Of a stretch of DNA of 7,970 nt, positions 1 to 6,595 are shown in pieces. The stretch comes from JAKEGK01 sp036507695 (GTDB lineage: Bacteria; Pseudomonadota; Gammaproteobacteria; SZUA-152). The notes under the pieces were generated by a model. The model searched no databases. It was not told the DNA's origin and worked only from the letters and a program-made list of their open reading frames with translations. The DNA is taken from NCBI GenBank assembly GCA_036507695.1, contig DATCIR010000287.1, forward strand, positions 1-7,970, read 5' to 3'. The position numbers and the translations under genes were made by a program. Within the stretch, counting starts at the first letter, position 1. The number at the start of each line of letters is the position of its first letter.

Positions 1-1
1 C

Positions 2-910
<909 letters not shown>

Positions 911-959
911 TGGACCAAACCGTGATTGCTTGAACCGCAAGAAATTCAGACTACAGTGT

Positions 960-1817
960 ATGGTTCATTCCGGCTACAACCCACCTTGGGCGTTCGCTTT
1001 GTCAGGTAAATTCCGTTGCTTTCCTCATCTCGCTTATGCGTTGCTAATTCTGGCATTGCTGGCGCTGACCGCGGCCTGTAACAGTGAACGCTACACCACC
1101 TTGATGAACGCGGCGCGCAACGGTGATACCGAAGCCGTGCGCAAGATGCTGGATCTGGGCGCGGAAGCTGATCAAAAAACCTCACGGGGTAAAACCGCAC
1201 TCATGCTTGCCGCCGCCGGCGGATATACCGACACTGTCAAATTGCTGGTCGACCGTGGCGCCGATATCAACACCCGCGATAATTATGACACTACGGCCAT
1301 CATTGCCGCCGCGACTGCCGGGCACGAGGAAACTTCCGCCGCATTGATGGCATACGGAGCGGACCCCATGTTCAAGGACACCAGCGGGGGTTCCGCGTTG
1401 AACAACGCCACTTTTTTCGGGCATAGCGAAACCGTGTTAACCATTCTGGCGCTCATACCGGAATTACCCGCGGACGCTGGAAATGAATTGCTATTGCTGG
1501 CCGCGGGACTCGGCCATGAAAAAATAGCCGCCGCGTTACTTGATAAAGGCGTTAGCGTAAACGCCCTGGGCATCAAGGACCGCACCCCGCTTATGGCAGC
1601 CACCGCGTTCAATAAACCTCAGCTGGTGAAACTATTGCTCGGCAAAGGGGCCGACACCACCATCACTGATACGGAAGGATTCACGGCATTACAGATCGCG
1701 GAAAATAAAGGAAACCTGGAAATCATTAGCTTGTTACGCGCGGCGCAACCGGTTACGGAATCCAATTCATCGGCTCCTGCCAAAAAATCACAAGCCCTCA
1801 GCACGGCAATTCCATAA
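960..1817 (+). CDS. Ankyrin-repeat lipoprotein (first of two)
   Basis: From ATG 960 the product is 285 residues. An upstream in-frame TTG at 930 would add 10. Neither has a clear Shine-Dalgarno sequence, so the start is uncertain. A hydrophobic stretch (AYALLILALLALTAAC) ends in a lipobox with Cys40, predicting export and lipid anchoring. The rest is ankyrin repeats: about 44-74, 77-107, 110-140, a degenerate unit near 144-175, then 174-204, 207-237 and a partial repeat at 240-261. Signature pieces such as TALMLAAAGGYTDTVKLLVDRGADIN and TPLMAATAFNKPQLVKLLLGKGAD are clear. The tail (about 262-285) is Ser/Ala/Gln-rich and low in complexity. Ankyrin repeats bind proteins, and no catalytic domain is present. 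The gene lies just after rho and converges on the cytochrome gene with only two bases between the stops. A shared function with the neighbouring ankyrin/cytochrome pair is inferred from position and similar architecture. Confidence 0.9.
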   Translation: MVHSGYNPPWAFALSGKFRCFPHLAYALLILALLALTAACNSERYTTLMNAARNGDTEAVRKMLDLGAEADQKTSRGKTALMLAAAGGYTDTVKLLVDRGADINTRDNYDTTAIIAAATAGHEETSAALMAYGADPMFKDTSGGSALNNATFFGHSETVLTILALIPELPADAGNELLLLAAGLGHEKIAAALLDKGVSVNALGIKDRTPLMAATAFNKPQLVKLLLGKGADTTITDTEGFTALQIAENKGNLEIISLLRAAQPVTESNSSAPAKKSQALSTAIP

Positions 1818-1823
1818 GCTTAT
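1814..1823. repeat. 10-bp palindrome spanning two convergent stop codons
   Basis: ATAAGCTTAT is a perfect palindrome that contains the TAA stop of the plus-strand ankyrin gene (1815-1817) and the TAA stop of the minus-strand cytochrome gene (1820-1822). It is too short and lacks flanking T-runs, so it does not qualify as a bidirectional terminator. Confidence 0.5.
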
Positions 1824-2470
1824 TGCGTCCACCACGCGGGACCTGAACCTTCGTGGGGCACGCTATGGCAACGCTCACAGACCCATAGAGCGAACGCCAC
1901 TTTATCGTGACAGCGTCCGCAATGTTCACCCGCCAGAATACCATCCATGGATGGGTTATTGGCGCCTCTTTGCGGTTTAAAGATCGCGGGATGGCAATTG
2001 GAGCAATCCAGCCACAAGGTATGCGCTTTATGCGGAAATTTCACCCATGGCATGCGCCCGGTATCCTGGAACAGAATTTCAAATTCGATGGTCATCATTT
2101 CACTATCGCCGGTTATATTGGCGCGTGGCTCAATGATGCCCAGTTCCAGGGCTTTTACCCAGTCAACACCTCCCCGGCGGTCATAGGGAAAACTGCCCAG
2201 CGCATCCGCCGGCTCCTGCAAAACTTTTATGGCTTCATTCTTCGGATCGTGGATACCGTCCTCGTGGAGTTTGCTGAGCATCGTTTTTGATGCCATTTGC
2301 CGGTTATCCTGCCATACCTTGCCGCGCGCCACGCCCGAATCAACCACATAATTGGCGCTGCGGGTCTCTGATTCCAGCTCCTTGGTGCTATTGCAGGAAA
2401 CCAACAGGACCGCCGCGGCGCACCATGCCGCCATGAGAGCCGTCATGAAAAAAGTCCCGGCCTGTTTCAT
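1820..2470 (-). CDS. Triheme c7-type cytochrome lipoprotein
   Basis: This is a 216-residue multihaem cytochrome c, predicted to carry electrons at the membrane or in the periplasm. ATG 2470 is chosen over the longer ORF (to 2500) because AGGAG sits five bases upstream and the signal peptide then has normal length. The signal (FFMTALMAAWCAAAVLLVSC) ends in lipobox LVSC, Cys26. Three CXXCH haem motifs lie in the C-terminal third: CSNCH 156-160, CGRCH 184-188 and CERCH 198-202. Likely distal His ligands are in FPHKAH (His147, His150) with His183 and His206 as further candidates. The spacing, with GILAGEHCGRCH between haems, matches the c(7)-type triheme domain family. The preceding region (about 27-140) is haem-free but has family-typical segments such as GGVDWVKALELGIIEPRA. 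It is the second gene of a minus-strand pair, 10 bases after the ankyrin lipoprotein stop. Its redox partner is not visible here. Confidence 0.93.
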   Translation of the reverse strand: MKQAGTFFMTALMAAWCAAAVLLVSCNSTKELESETRSANYVVDSGVARGKVWQDNRQMASKTMLSKLHEDGIHDPKNEAIKVLQEPADALGSFPYDRRGGVDWVKALELGIIEPRANITGDSEMMTIEFEILFQDTGRMPWVKFPHKAHTLWLDCSNCHPAIFKPQRGANNPSMDGILAGEHCGRCHDKVAFALWVCERCHSVPHEGSGPAWWTQ

Positions 2471-2475
2471 CCCAG

Positions 2476-2480
2476 CTCCT
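2476..2480 (-). promoter_or_regulatory. Ribosome binding site fixing the cytochrome start
   Basis: On the minus strand AGGAG lies five bases before ATG 2470, next to the stop codon of the upstream ankyrin gene (2481-2483). This supports the start at 2470 and suggests translation coupled to the upstream gene. Confidence 0.8.
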
Positions 2481-3020
2481 TCAAAATTTTGCACCCGCAT
2501 TCTTCAGCACCTCGAGTATTTCGTTGTTTCCCATGCTGACGGCGATCATGAGCGGTGTTCGCCCGTCCTTGCCTTTGATGCCGGCATTGGCCCCCTGCCG
2601 AATAAGAACCACAACCACGTCTTGCTGCTCCTGGTTAACCGCCCATAACAACGCGGTCCAGCCCTGCGCGTCCTGTTTTTCGATGTCCGCGCCGTGCTGA
2701 ATCAGTATTTCCACGATTTCCACGTAACCCTTGCTGGCGGCGCGCAGCAACGCCGTCCAGCCGCGATCATCCTGCAAATCCGCTTGCGCGCCTTTTGCCA
2801 GCAGCATTTTTACCACATCAGTGTCGCCTTTCCGGGCAGCGTGCATCAATGCCGTCCAGCCATAGTTATTTCTGGCATTGACATCCGATCCCGCATTCAG
2901 CAAAGCCTGAACCTGCGCGCTGTCGCCGGACAAAATGCTCTTCATCAAATCGGTATTGCGGTCGCATCCAATTAAGAAAAGGCAAAAAATGATGGGCAGC
3001 GTGGTAACGCGAAACCGCAC
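2481..3020 (-). CDS. Ankyrin-repeat lipoprotein (second), upstream of the cytochrome
   Basis: From GTG 3020 the product is 179 residues. A longer ATG start at 3059 (192 aa) is possible. The GTG is preferred because GGGGAG lies seven bases upstream and it gives a compact lipoprotein signal, MRFRVTTLPIIFCLFLIGC, with lipobox Cys19. The mature part is almost entirely five ankyrin repeats at about 23-52, 53-85, 86-117, 118-151 and 152-179. Three carry the strongly conserved GWTALLxAA form, for example RGWTALLRAASKGYVEIVEILIQHGAD. No enzyme domain is present, so the expected role is protein binding on the periplasmic face of a membrane. The c7 cytochrome gene begins 10 bases downstream with its ribosome site beside this stop, which makes an operon very likely. 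A physical partnership of the two products is inference. The protein resembles the lipoprotein at 960-1817 in design, though with cleaner repeats. Confidence 0.93.
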   Translation of the reverse strand: MRFRVTTLPIIFCLFLIGCDRNTDLMKSILSGDSAQVQALLNAGSDVNARNNYGWTALMHAARKGDTDVVKMLLAKGAQADLQDDRGWTALLRAASKGYVEIVEILIQHGADIEKQDAQGWTALLWAVNQEQQDVVVVLIRQGANAGIKGKDGRTPLMIAVSMGNNEILEVLKNAGAKF

Positions 3021-3027
3021 TGCGACT

Positions 3028-3033
3028 CTCCCC
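3028..3033 (-). promoter_or_regulatory. Ribosome binding site supporting GTG start at 3020
   Basis: On the minus strand GGGGAG is followed by seven bases and then GTG 3020. The alternative ATG at 3059 has no comparable site upstream. This is the main reason for shortening the ankyrin gene. Confidence 0.6.
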
Positions 3034-3179
3034 GTGCCGGTAGTTAAATTTGTTATCATGTACCCAGGCCTGAATTTTAGCTAAACATTGTCCATCATCA
3101 TAGGCATTTCCCCCGTCATCAGGTACTATTTACGCCTTGGCGATGAAGCCTATCAACCGCTTATCATCGGTTCGGGGTG

Positions 3180-3203
3180 ACCGGCCGGTTCGCGGTTAAC
3201 CGC
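3180..3203. repeat. Pair of palindromes in the divergent intergenic region
   Basis: Two perfect palindromes lie close together: ACCGGCCGGT (3180-3189) and GCGGTTAACCGC (3192-3203). The motif AACCG or its complement CGGTT recurs through 3155-3216. The region separates the minus-strand ankyrin/cytochrome operon from the plus-strand zinc-ribbon gene, so an operator role is plausible but unproven. Confidence 0.5.
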
Positions 3204-3236
3204 CTTGTCTAACCGCCTTGTCTAACCACCTTGTCC
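3198..3236. repeat. Three-copy 13-bp tandem repeat
   Basis: The unit AACCGCCTTGTCT occurs at 3198-3210 and 3211-3223 exactly, then at 3224-3236 as AACCACCTTGTCC with two changes. The first copy overlaps the palindrome GCGGTTAACCGC. The array lies upstream of the gene at 3288. It could be slippage-generated or a run of protein-binding half-sites. Confidence 0.85.
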
Positions 3237-3287
3237 CGGCGAAATAGCGGAGCAATGCGAATAACCGAGAGAATTTCAAAGGTTTTT

Positions 3288-3599
3288 ATGTCGCAACTAC
3301 CCTGCCCCCATTGCAAAGAGAACGGTATCTCCTGGTGGCAAAAATACAAAGCGGCAAAATGGGCGGTGATATCCTGCAGCAAGTGCGGCAAACCCAGTTG
3401 CTCCCAGCCGTTCATCCTGGTGTTCTACACCATGCTCTATGTCTGGGATGTGATGTTGTTCGGCTATCTGTTTTACCTTACCGGCAACGGCTGGTATGCC
3501 CTGGCATTGGTGGTGGGTTGGAGCCTATTGGATATCTTCAGTATTTATTTACCCGTGAGCGCAATGCGGCCAAAATCTCCGCCGCGCTCACCAACCTGA
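3288..3599 (+). CDS. Small zinc-ribbon, two-helix membrane protein of unknown function
   Basis: The product is 103 residues from ATG 3288, with AAAGG six bases upstream. An open frame extends back to 3231 but has no ribosome site. The N-terminus has paired cysteines, CPHC (6-9) and CSKC (30-33), plus Cys38, the pattern of a small zinc ribbon. After it come two hydrophobic segments at about 41-62 and 67-86, then a short Pro/Arg/Lys tail (MRPKSPPRSPT). I do not recognise a named family. The architecture is that of a membrane-anchored zinc-ribbon protein. The kinase gene begins 18 bases after its stop, so the two are probably cotranscribed. Another frame stays open across the 3' end, but the N-to-C architecture favours this frame and there is no clear sign of a frameshift. 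Confidence 0.8.
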   Translation: MSQLPCPHCKENGISWWQKYKAAKWAVISCSKCGKPSCSQPFILVFYTMLYVWDVMLFGYLFYLTGNGWYALALVVGWSLLDIFSIYLPVSAMRPKSPPRSPT

Positions 3600-3617
3600 G
3601 CTTTTTTATTTTAGACT

Positions 3618-4487
3618 ATGGCGCGCATATTCGGAGCGGGTATCGCCGCGGTCGACATTATTAATGTGACGGACGGCTACCCAGCGGAAGACCAGGAAGT
3701 CAGGGCGCTGCGGCAAATCGTCCGCCGCGGTGGTAACGCAACCAACACGCTGGTTGTGTTGAGTCAGCTTGGCCACCGGTGCCACTGGCTCGGCACACTG
3801 GCCGACGATGCGAACAGCCGGGTGATCACCGGTGATCTGGAGCGTTACGGCGTGGATATGACGTATTGCCAGCAAATCGCCACAAGCGCAACACCGGTTT
3901 CCTATATCACGCTTAACCAGAGGAATGGCTCGCGAACCATTGTTCACTATCGGGACTTGCCTGAACTTGCCGCCGATCATGTTAAAGATATTCCTCTGAC
4001 CGGGGTTGAGTGGGTGCATCTGGAAGGCCGCAACGCCCCGCAAACCCGCGCAATACTGGATCATATTCGCAGCCGCGCACCTGATATTTCTATATCCGTT
4101 GAAATTGAAAAACCCCGCGATCGTGTGGAGTTATTATTTCATGGCGCCAATACGTATCTATTTTCCAAGGCGTTTGCCTTGACACAAGGATTTGATTCGG
4201 CGCCGGCGTTGTTACAACACTACCGCGGCAAAATTCCCGGCGCCCTGCTGGTTTGCACCTGGGGCGAACAGGGCGCATTCGCCCTGGACAACGGCCGCTT
4301 ATTACACGCCCCGGCGCCAGCGGTCAGCAGCGTAGTTGACAGCATTGGCGCGGGCGACACCTTCAATGCCGGGTTTATTCATGCCCGATTAAAGCACCAG
4401 GATGTGCAAACAGCATTGACAACCGCCTGCGCCTTGGCGGCGCAAAAAATCGCGCGTGAGGGTTTTGATGGATTACAGGAAGTTTAA
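3618..4487 (+). CDS. PfkB-family sugar kinase, ketohexokinase-like
   Basis: This 289-residue ribokinase/PfkB-fold kinase is predicted to phosphorylate a sugar with ATP. By eye it resembles animal ketohexokinase (fructose to fructose 1-phosphate) along its whole length and at similar size. Matching segments are YPAEDQEVRAL (21-31), RRGGNATN (36-43), SRTIVHY (105-111), WVHLEGRNA (132-140), SVEIEKPR (160-167), LVCTWGEQGA (211-220) and the terminal EGFDG (281-285). Candidate sugar contacts are Asp13, Asn40, Asn43 and Arg106. The PfkB signature IGAGDTFNAGF holds the anion hole (Gly244-Gly246) and catalytic base Asp247. No Shine-Dalgarno sequence is obvious before ATG 3618, but MARIFGAGIA is the expected family N-terminus. 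The gene lies 18 bases after the zinc-ribbon gene and 24 bases before thiO. Kinase activity is confident; fructose as the substrate is inferred from resemblance only. Confidence 0.92.
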   Translation: MARIFGAGIAAVDIINVTDGYPAEDQEVRALRQIVRRGGNATNTLVVLSQLGHRCHWLGTLADDANSRVITGDLERYGVDMTYCQQIATSATPVSYITLNQRNGSRTIVHYRDLPELAADHVKDIPLTGVEWVHLEGRNAPQTRAILDHIRSRAPDISISVEIEKPRDRVELLFHGANTYLFSKAFALTQGFDSAPALLQHYRGKIPGALLVCTWGEQGAFALDNGRLLHAPAPAVSSVVDSIGAGDTFNAGFIHARLKHQDVQTALTTACALAAQKIAREGFDGLQEV

Positions 4488-4511
4488 CACTGTCTTTGGC
4501 GAGATCAGCCC

Positions 4512-5591
4512 ATGACGCATGTTGTCATCGGCGGCGGTATCATAGGCCTGTTGACGGCGTATGAACTACACTCCGCCGGAGAAAAAGTGACGCTGCTGGA
4601 GCAAGGCCAGCTCGGCAAGGAATCGTCCTGGGCGGGCGGCGGCATCCTTTCCCCGCTTTATCCCTGGCGTTATCCGGATGCTCTGAATGATCTGGCCGCG
4701 TGGAGCCAGCAGACCTACCCTGCCCTGATCAATGCCCTCAAGGCGGAATCCGGCATCGATGCCCAATGGTGGCAGTGCGGATTCCTGATGCTGGATGAAG
4801 CGGAAATAGCCGCCGCGGTTCCCTGGGCCAGACAAAGACAGCAAACACTCGAGATTGCCGGCGCCGATAGAATAAAAACCATCGCCCCCGCCCTCTCGGC
4901 CAACGATCTGCCGGAACGCGCACTCTGGATGCCTGAAATCGCCCAGGCCAGGAATCCGCGTTTATTAAAGGCACTGATAGCGGCGCTGCGCAACCAGGGT
5001 GTCGAGTTACACGAACAGAGCCCGGTCAGCCGGCTGCTGGTGAACAAGCAAGGCGTCAACGGCGTCATCTGCGGCAATCGCGAAATGCCGGCGGACACGG
5101 TGACGGTGGCATGCGGCGCCTGGAGCCGCCAGTTGCTCGACGCCTGGGTGTCCCGTTTTGACATTGCGCCGGTGCGAGGGCAAATGATTTTATTTAAAGC
5201 CGATCCAGCACTGTTATCAACCATGATCATGCGCGAGTCGCATTACCTGATTCCGCGCCGGGATGGGCGGATTATCGCGGGCAGCACCCTGGAATACGTC
5301 GGATTTGACAAAAGCGTCACCCAGGACGCGAAACAGAAATTACTGAAAATGGCCGTTACCCTGGTTCCGGAGCTGAACAACTACCCGATCGAGCACCATT
5401 GGGCGGGGCTGCGCCCGGGTAATAGCCAGCAAACACCGGTTGTGTGCCAGCATCCTGATATCGCCGGACTGTTTATTAACACCGGGCATTTTCGTAACGG
5501 CGTGGTGACCGCGCCGGCGTCCGCCCGGCTCTGCGCGGACCTGATTCTACACAGGCCGCCGATTGTTAATCCCGGCCTCTACCGGCTGTAA
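4512..5591 (+). CDS. thiO: Glycine oxidase ThiO (FAD-dependent)
   Basis: ThiO oxidises glycine to iminoglycine (dehydroglycine), with H2O2 released on reoxidation of FAD. This feeds the ThiG step of thiamine thiazole synthesis in the cytoplasm. The product is 359 residues, normal for the family. The N-terminal dinucleotide fold shows GGGIIG (7-12) with Glu30 at the end of strand two. SSWAGGGILSPLYPW (38-52) is characteristic. Tyr245, Arg301 and Arg328 (in HYLIP, GLRPG and GHFRNG) match the glycine-contacting Tyr246, Arg302 and Arg329 of Bacillus subtilis glycine oxidase. The start ATG gives MTHVVIGGG directly; GAGA upstream is a weak ribosome site. Other thi genes are absent nearby, so the thiamine role rests on family identity. 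Other D-amino-acid-oxidase-type activity is the main alternative. It is probably cotranscribed with the upstream kinase. Confidence 0.92.
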   Translation: MTHVVIGGGIIGLLTAYELHSAGEKVTLLEQGQLGKESSWAGGGILSPLYPWRYPDALNDLAAWSQQTYPALINALKAESGIDAQWWQCGFLMLDEAEIAAAVPWARQRQQTLEIAGADRIKTIAPALSANDLPERALWMPEIAQARNPRLLKALIAALRNQGVELHEQSPVSRLLVNKQGVNGVICGNREMPADTVTVACGAWSRQLLDAWVSRFDIAPVRGQMILFKADPALLSTMIMRESHYLIPRRDGRIIAGSTLEYVGFDKSVTQDAKQKLLKMAVTLVPELNNYPIEHHWAGLRPGNSQQTPVVCQHPDIAGLFINTGHFRNGVVTAPASARLCADLILHRPPIVNPGLYRL

Positions 5592-5629
5592 TCCGCCGGC
5601 AGCGAATTCAGTTCCTTTGCGCGCCTATG

Positions 5630-5658
5630 TTGCTAGCGATAATAACTGCGATTATAAT
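5630..5658 (+). promoter_or_regulatory. Sigma70 promoter of the Irr-like gene
   Basis: TTGCTA (5630-5635, four of six -35 matches) is separated by exactly 17 bases from a perfect TATAAT (5653-5658). The expected transcription start is about 5665-5666, on or next to the ATG at 5666. This implies a leaderless mRNA, or a very short leader. Confidence 0.65.
5638..5656 (+). promoter_or_regulatory. Fur-box-like operator overlapping the promoter
   Basis: The 19 bases starting GATAAT and ending ATTATA match the E. coli Fur consensus at 12 of 19 positions. Their core is an inverted repeat, ATAAT, seven bases, ATTAT. The site fills the spacer between -35 and -10, the position expected for repression. 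Autoregulation by the downstream Fur-family protein, or control by a separate Fur, is inferred. Confidence 0.5.
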
Positions 5659-5665
5659 GATTCGC

Positions 5666-6112
5666 ATGTCCCGCCAAGCATTCGCAAATAAATCGTCACG
5701 CAAAGACCGCAAAGATATCGTCAAACTCCTCACCGGGCATGGCATCACGCCAACCCAGCAACGCATTGTGATTGCCCAGGAGATGCTGAGCAAACATCAG
5801 CATCTGACAGCGGACCAATTGCTGCAGCGTGTGAATGCGCATTCCCATACCGTGTCCAAAGCCACGGTGTACAACACGCTTCGCTTGTTTACCGAAAAGG
5901 GATTAGTGAAAGAGGTTATCGTTGACGCCGGTAAACTTTTCTACGATTCCAATACCAGGCACCATCATCATTTTTATGACGTCGATTCGGGTTCGCTGCA
6001 TGACATCGCATGCGAACAGCTTGCCATTGCACGCTTACCGGAGCCGCCGGACGCGCTGAAAATCAAGGAAGTTGCGGTCATTGTGCGCGTCTCGTCTAAA
6101 CCGGGTTGTTAG
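5666..6112 (+). CDS. irr: Fur-superfamily transcriptional regulator, Irr-like
   Basis: The product is 148 residues from ATG 5666. Earlier in-frame ATGs at 5657 and 5627 would run through the promoter and give an odd hydrophobic leader, so the third is preferred. The DNA-binding winged helix spans about 20-85, with recognition helix VSKATVYNTLRLF (63-75). The dimerisation/metal domain follows, with FYDSNT (92-97), a His cluster HHHH (99-102) and LPEPPDALKIKEVAVIVRV (124-142). The NTLxxFTxxGLxKEV, DSNT, HHHF and LPEPP blocks resemble the iron response regulator Irr more than Fur. The CXXC zinc-binding pairs of many Fur/PerR proteins are absent, and no Cys-Pro haem-regulatory motif is seen near the N-terminus, unlike Bradyrhizobium Irr. 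It probably senses iron or haem status. PerR-like peroxide sensing is the alternative. It has its own promoter 74 bases after thiO. Confidence 0.88.
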   Translation: MSRQAFANKSSRKDRKDIVKLLTGHGITPTQQRIVIAQEMLSKHQHLTADQLLQRVNAHSHTVSKATVYNTLRLFTEKGLVKEVIVDAGKLFYDSNTRHHHHFYDVDSGSLHDIACEQLAIARLPEPPDALKIKEVAVIVRVSSKPGC

Positions 6113-6174
6113 TCATAAGCGCGCCCGGACCCGGCATCCGGTTGTACTATTACCGAAAGACTCATGTTGCTGTT

Positions 6175-6202
6175 AATACCGGTTTCAGCTGATACCGGTA
6201 TT
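6175..6202. repeat. Near-perfect 28-bp palindrome
   Basis: Arms AATACCGGT (6175-6183) and ACCGGTATT (6194-6202) flank a second palindrome, TCAGCTGA (6185-6192). Thirteen of 14 symmetric positions pair, and only the tenth base breaks the symmetry. An extra half-site, TGTTAATACCG, occurs at 6171-6181 and again at 6204-6214, 33 bases apart. No T-run follows, so it is a poor terminator and a better operator candidate. It lies between the Irr-like gene and tRNA-Thr. Confidence 0.8.
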
Positions 6203-6225
6203 GTGTTAATACCGTAAGTTTCGGG

Positions 6226-6255
6226 TTGAATCACACAAGCAGTATCTCTTATACT
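6226..6255 (+). promoter_or_regulatory. Promoter of tRNA-Thr
   Basis: TTGAAT (6226-6231), an 18-base spacer, then TATACT (6250-6255). The following CCTGTCGCGC is a GC-rich discriminator, as is usual for stringently controlled stable-RNA promoters. The predicted start, near 6262, leaves about 35 bases of 5' leader before the tRNA. Confidence 0.6.
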
Positions 6256-6295
6256 CCTGTCGCGCAACGGTACTCCTCACCCCGAAAGAAAACAC

Positions 6296-6371
6296 GCCGG
6301 CGTAGCTCAGTCGGTAGAGCAACGCATTCGTAATGCGCAGGTCGGAGGTTCGAATCCTCTCGCCGGCACCA
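6296..6371 (+). tRNA. trnT: tRNA-Thr, anticodon CGU
   Basis: The 76-base cloverleaf folds completely. The acceptor stem GCCGGCG pairs perfectly with CGCCGGC, and the D arm is GCTC/GAGC with loop AGTCGGTA. The anticodon loop TTCGTAA sets anticodon CGT (reads ACG). The T arm is GGAGG with TTCGAAT, and one G-U pair closes it. Discriminator A is followed by an encoded CCA. It is close to E. coli thrW. The outermost anticodon-stem position (27-43) is an A-C mismatch. No direct repeat or integrase nearby suggests an occupied attachment site. Confidence 0.97.
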
Positions 6372-6480
6372 TTTTTCAATCACCCATCACGGTCCAAGAT
6401 ACGCTCAGTGACGGGGGATGGATTAAAGCTCTCCAGCCGCTGGTATGTCCGAGTACCCGTTAATTCCCTGCAGGATATAC

Positions 6481-6500
6481 GACAGGGGGAAACCCCCGTC
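6481..6500. repeat. G-run/C-run hairpin
   Basis: GAC, a bulged A, GGGGG, loop AAA, CCCCC, GTC: an eight-pair stem with one bulge. The sequence after it is only moderately T-rich (TCTTTC), so termination of the tRNA transcript is possible but not compelling. Confidence 0.6.
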
Positions 6501-6541
6501 TCTTTCGCCGGTATTGCAGTGAGCCTACTTATGCATACGCC

Positions 6542-6568
6542 CGCTTGGTGGAGTTATCCACTCAAGCG
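6542..6568. repeat. Bulged 11-bp hairpin with four-base loop
   Basis: CGCTTGGTGGA pairs with TCCACTCAAGCG through one bulged T (6562), around loop GTTA (6553-6556). TATACT follows at once (6571-6576). No T-run follows, so it is not a standard terminator. Confidence 0.6.
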
Positions 6569-6595
6569 CTTATACTGATTACATATTAAACAATC

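Noticed and set aside
921..945. Possible short hairpin (CTTG/CAAG) after rho as a terminator
   Set aside because: The stem is only four pairs and no T-run follows.
1283..1612. 109-residue minus-strand frame inside the first ankyrin gene
   Set aside because: It is a shadow of the ankyrin repeats; low-complexity Ala/Ser sequence with no start signal.
3076..3085. TTTAGCTAAA palindrome upstream of the second ankyrin gene as an iron-control element
   Set aside because: It lacks the full spaced inverted repeat expected for an Irr or Fur site; a 10-bp palindrome can occur by chance.
3311..3664. Alternative plus-strand frame over the zinc-ribbon gene, coding-like near 3560-3610
   Set aside because: It lacks the cysteine pairs and membrane helices in order, and it overlaps the kinase start. 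The main frame has a good start and a complete architecture, so a frameshift is not needed.
4715..5230. 171-residue minus-strand frame inside thiO
   Set aside because: It lies wholly antisense to a well-supported flavoenzyme gene and shows no recognisable domain.
6125..6141. CCGGA/TCCGG hairpin after the Irr-like gene as a terminator
   Set aside because: The stem is five pairs with a seven-base loop and no T-run follows; too weak to call.
6296..6371. tRNA-Thr as an occupied integration site for a mobile element
   Set aside because: No integrase gene, no duplicated tRNA 3' end and no change in composition are visible in the window.
6333..6578. 81-residue open frame on the plus strand
   Set aside because: It begins inside the tRNA-Thr gene, crosses several hairpins, and its translation shows no family resemblance or ribosome site.
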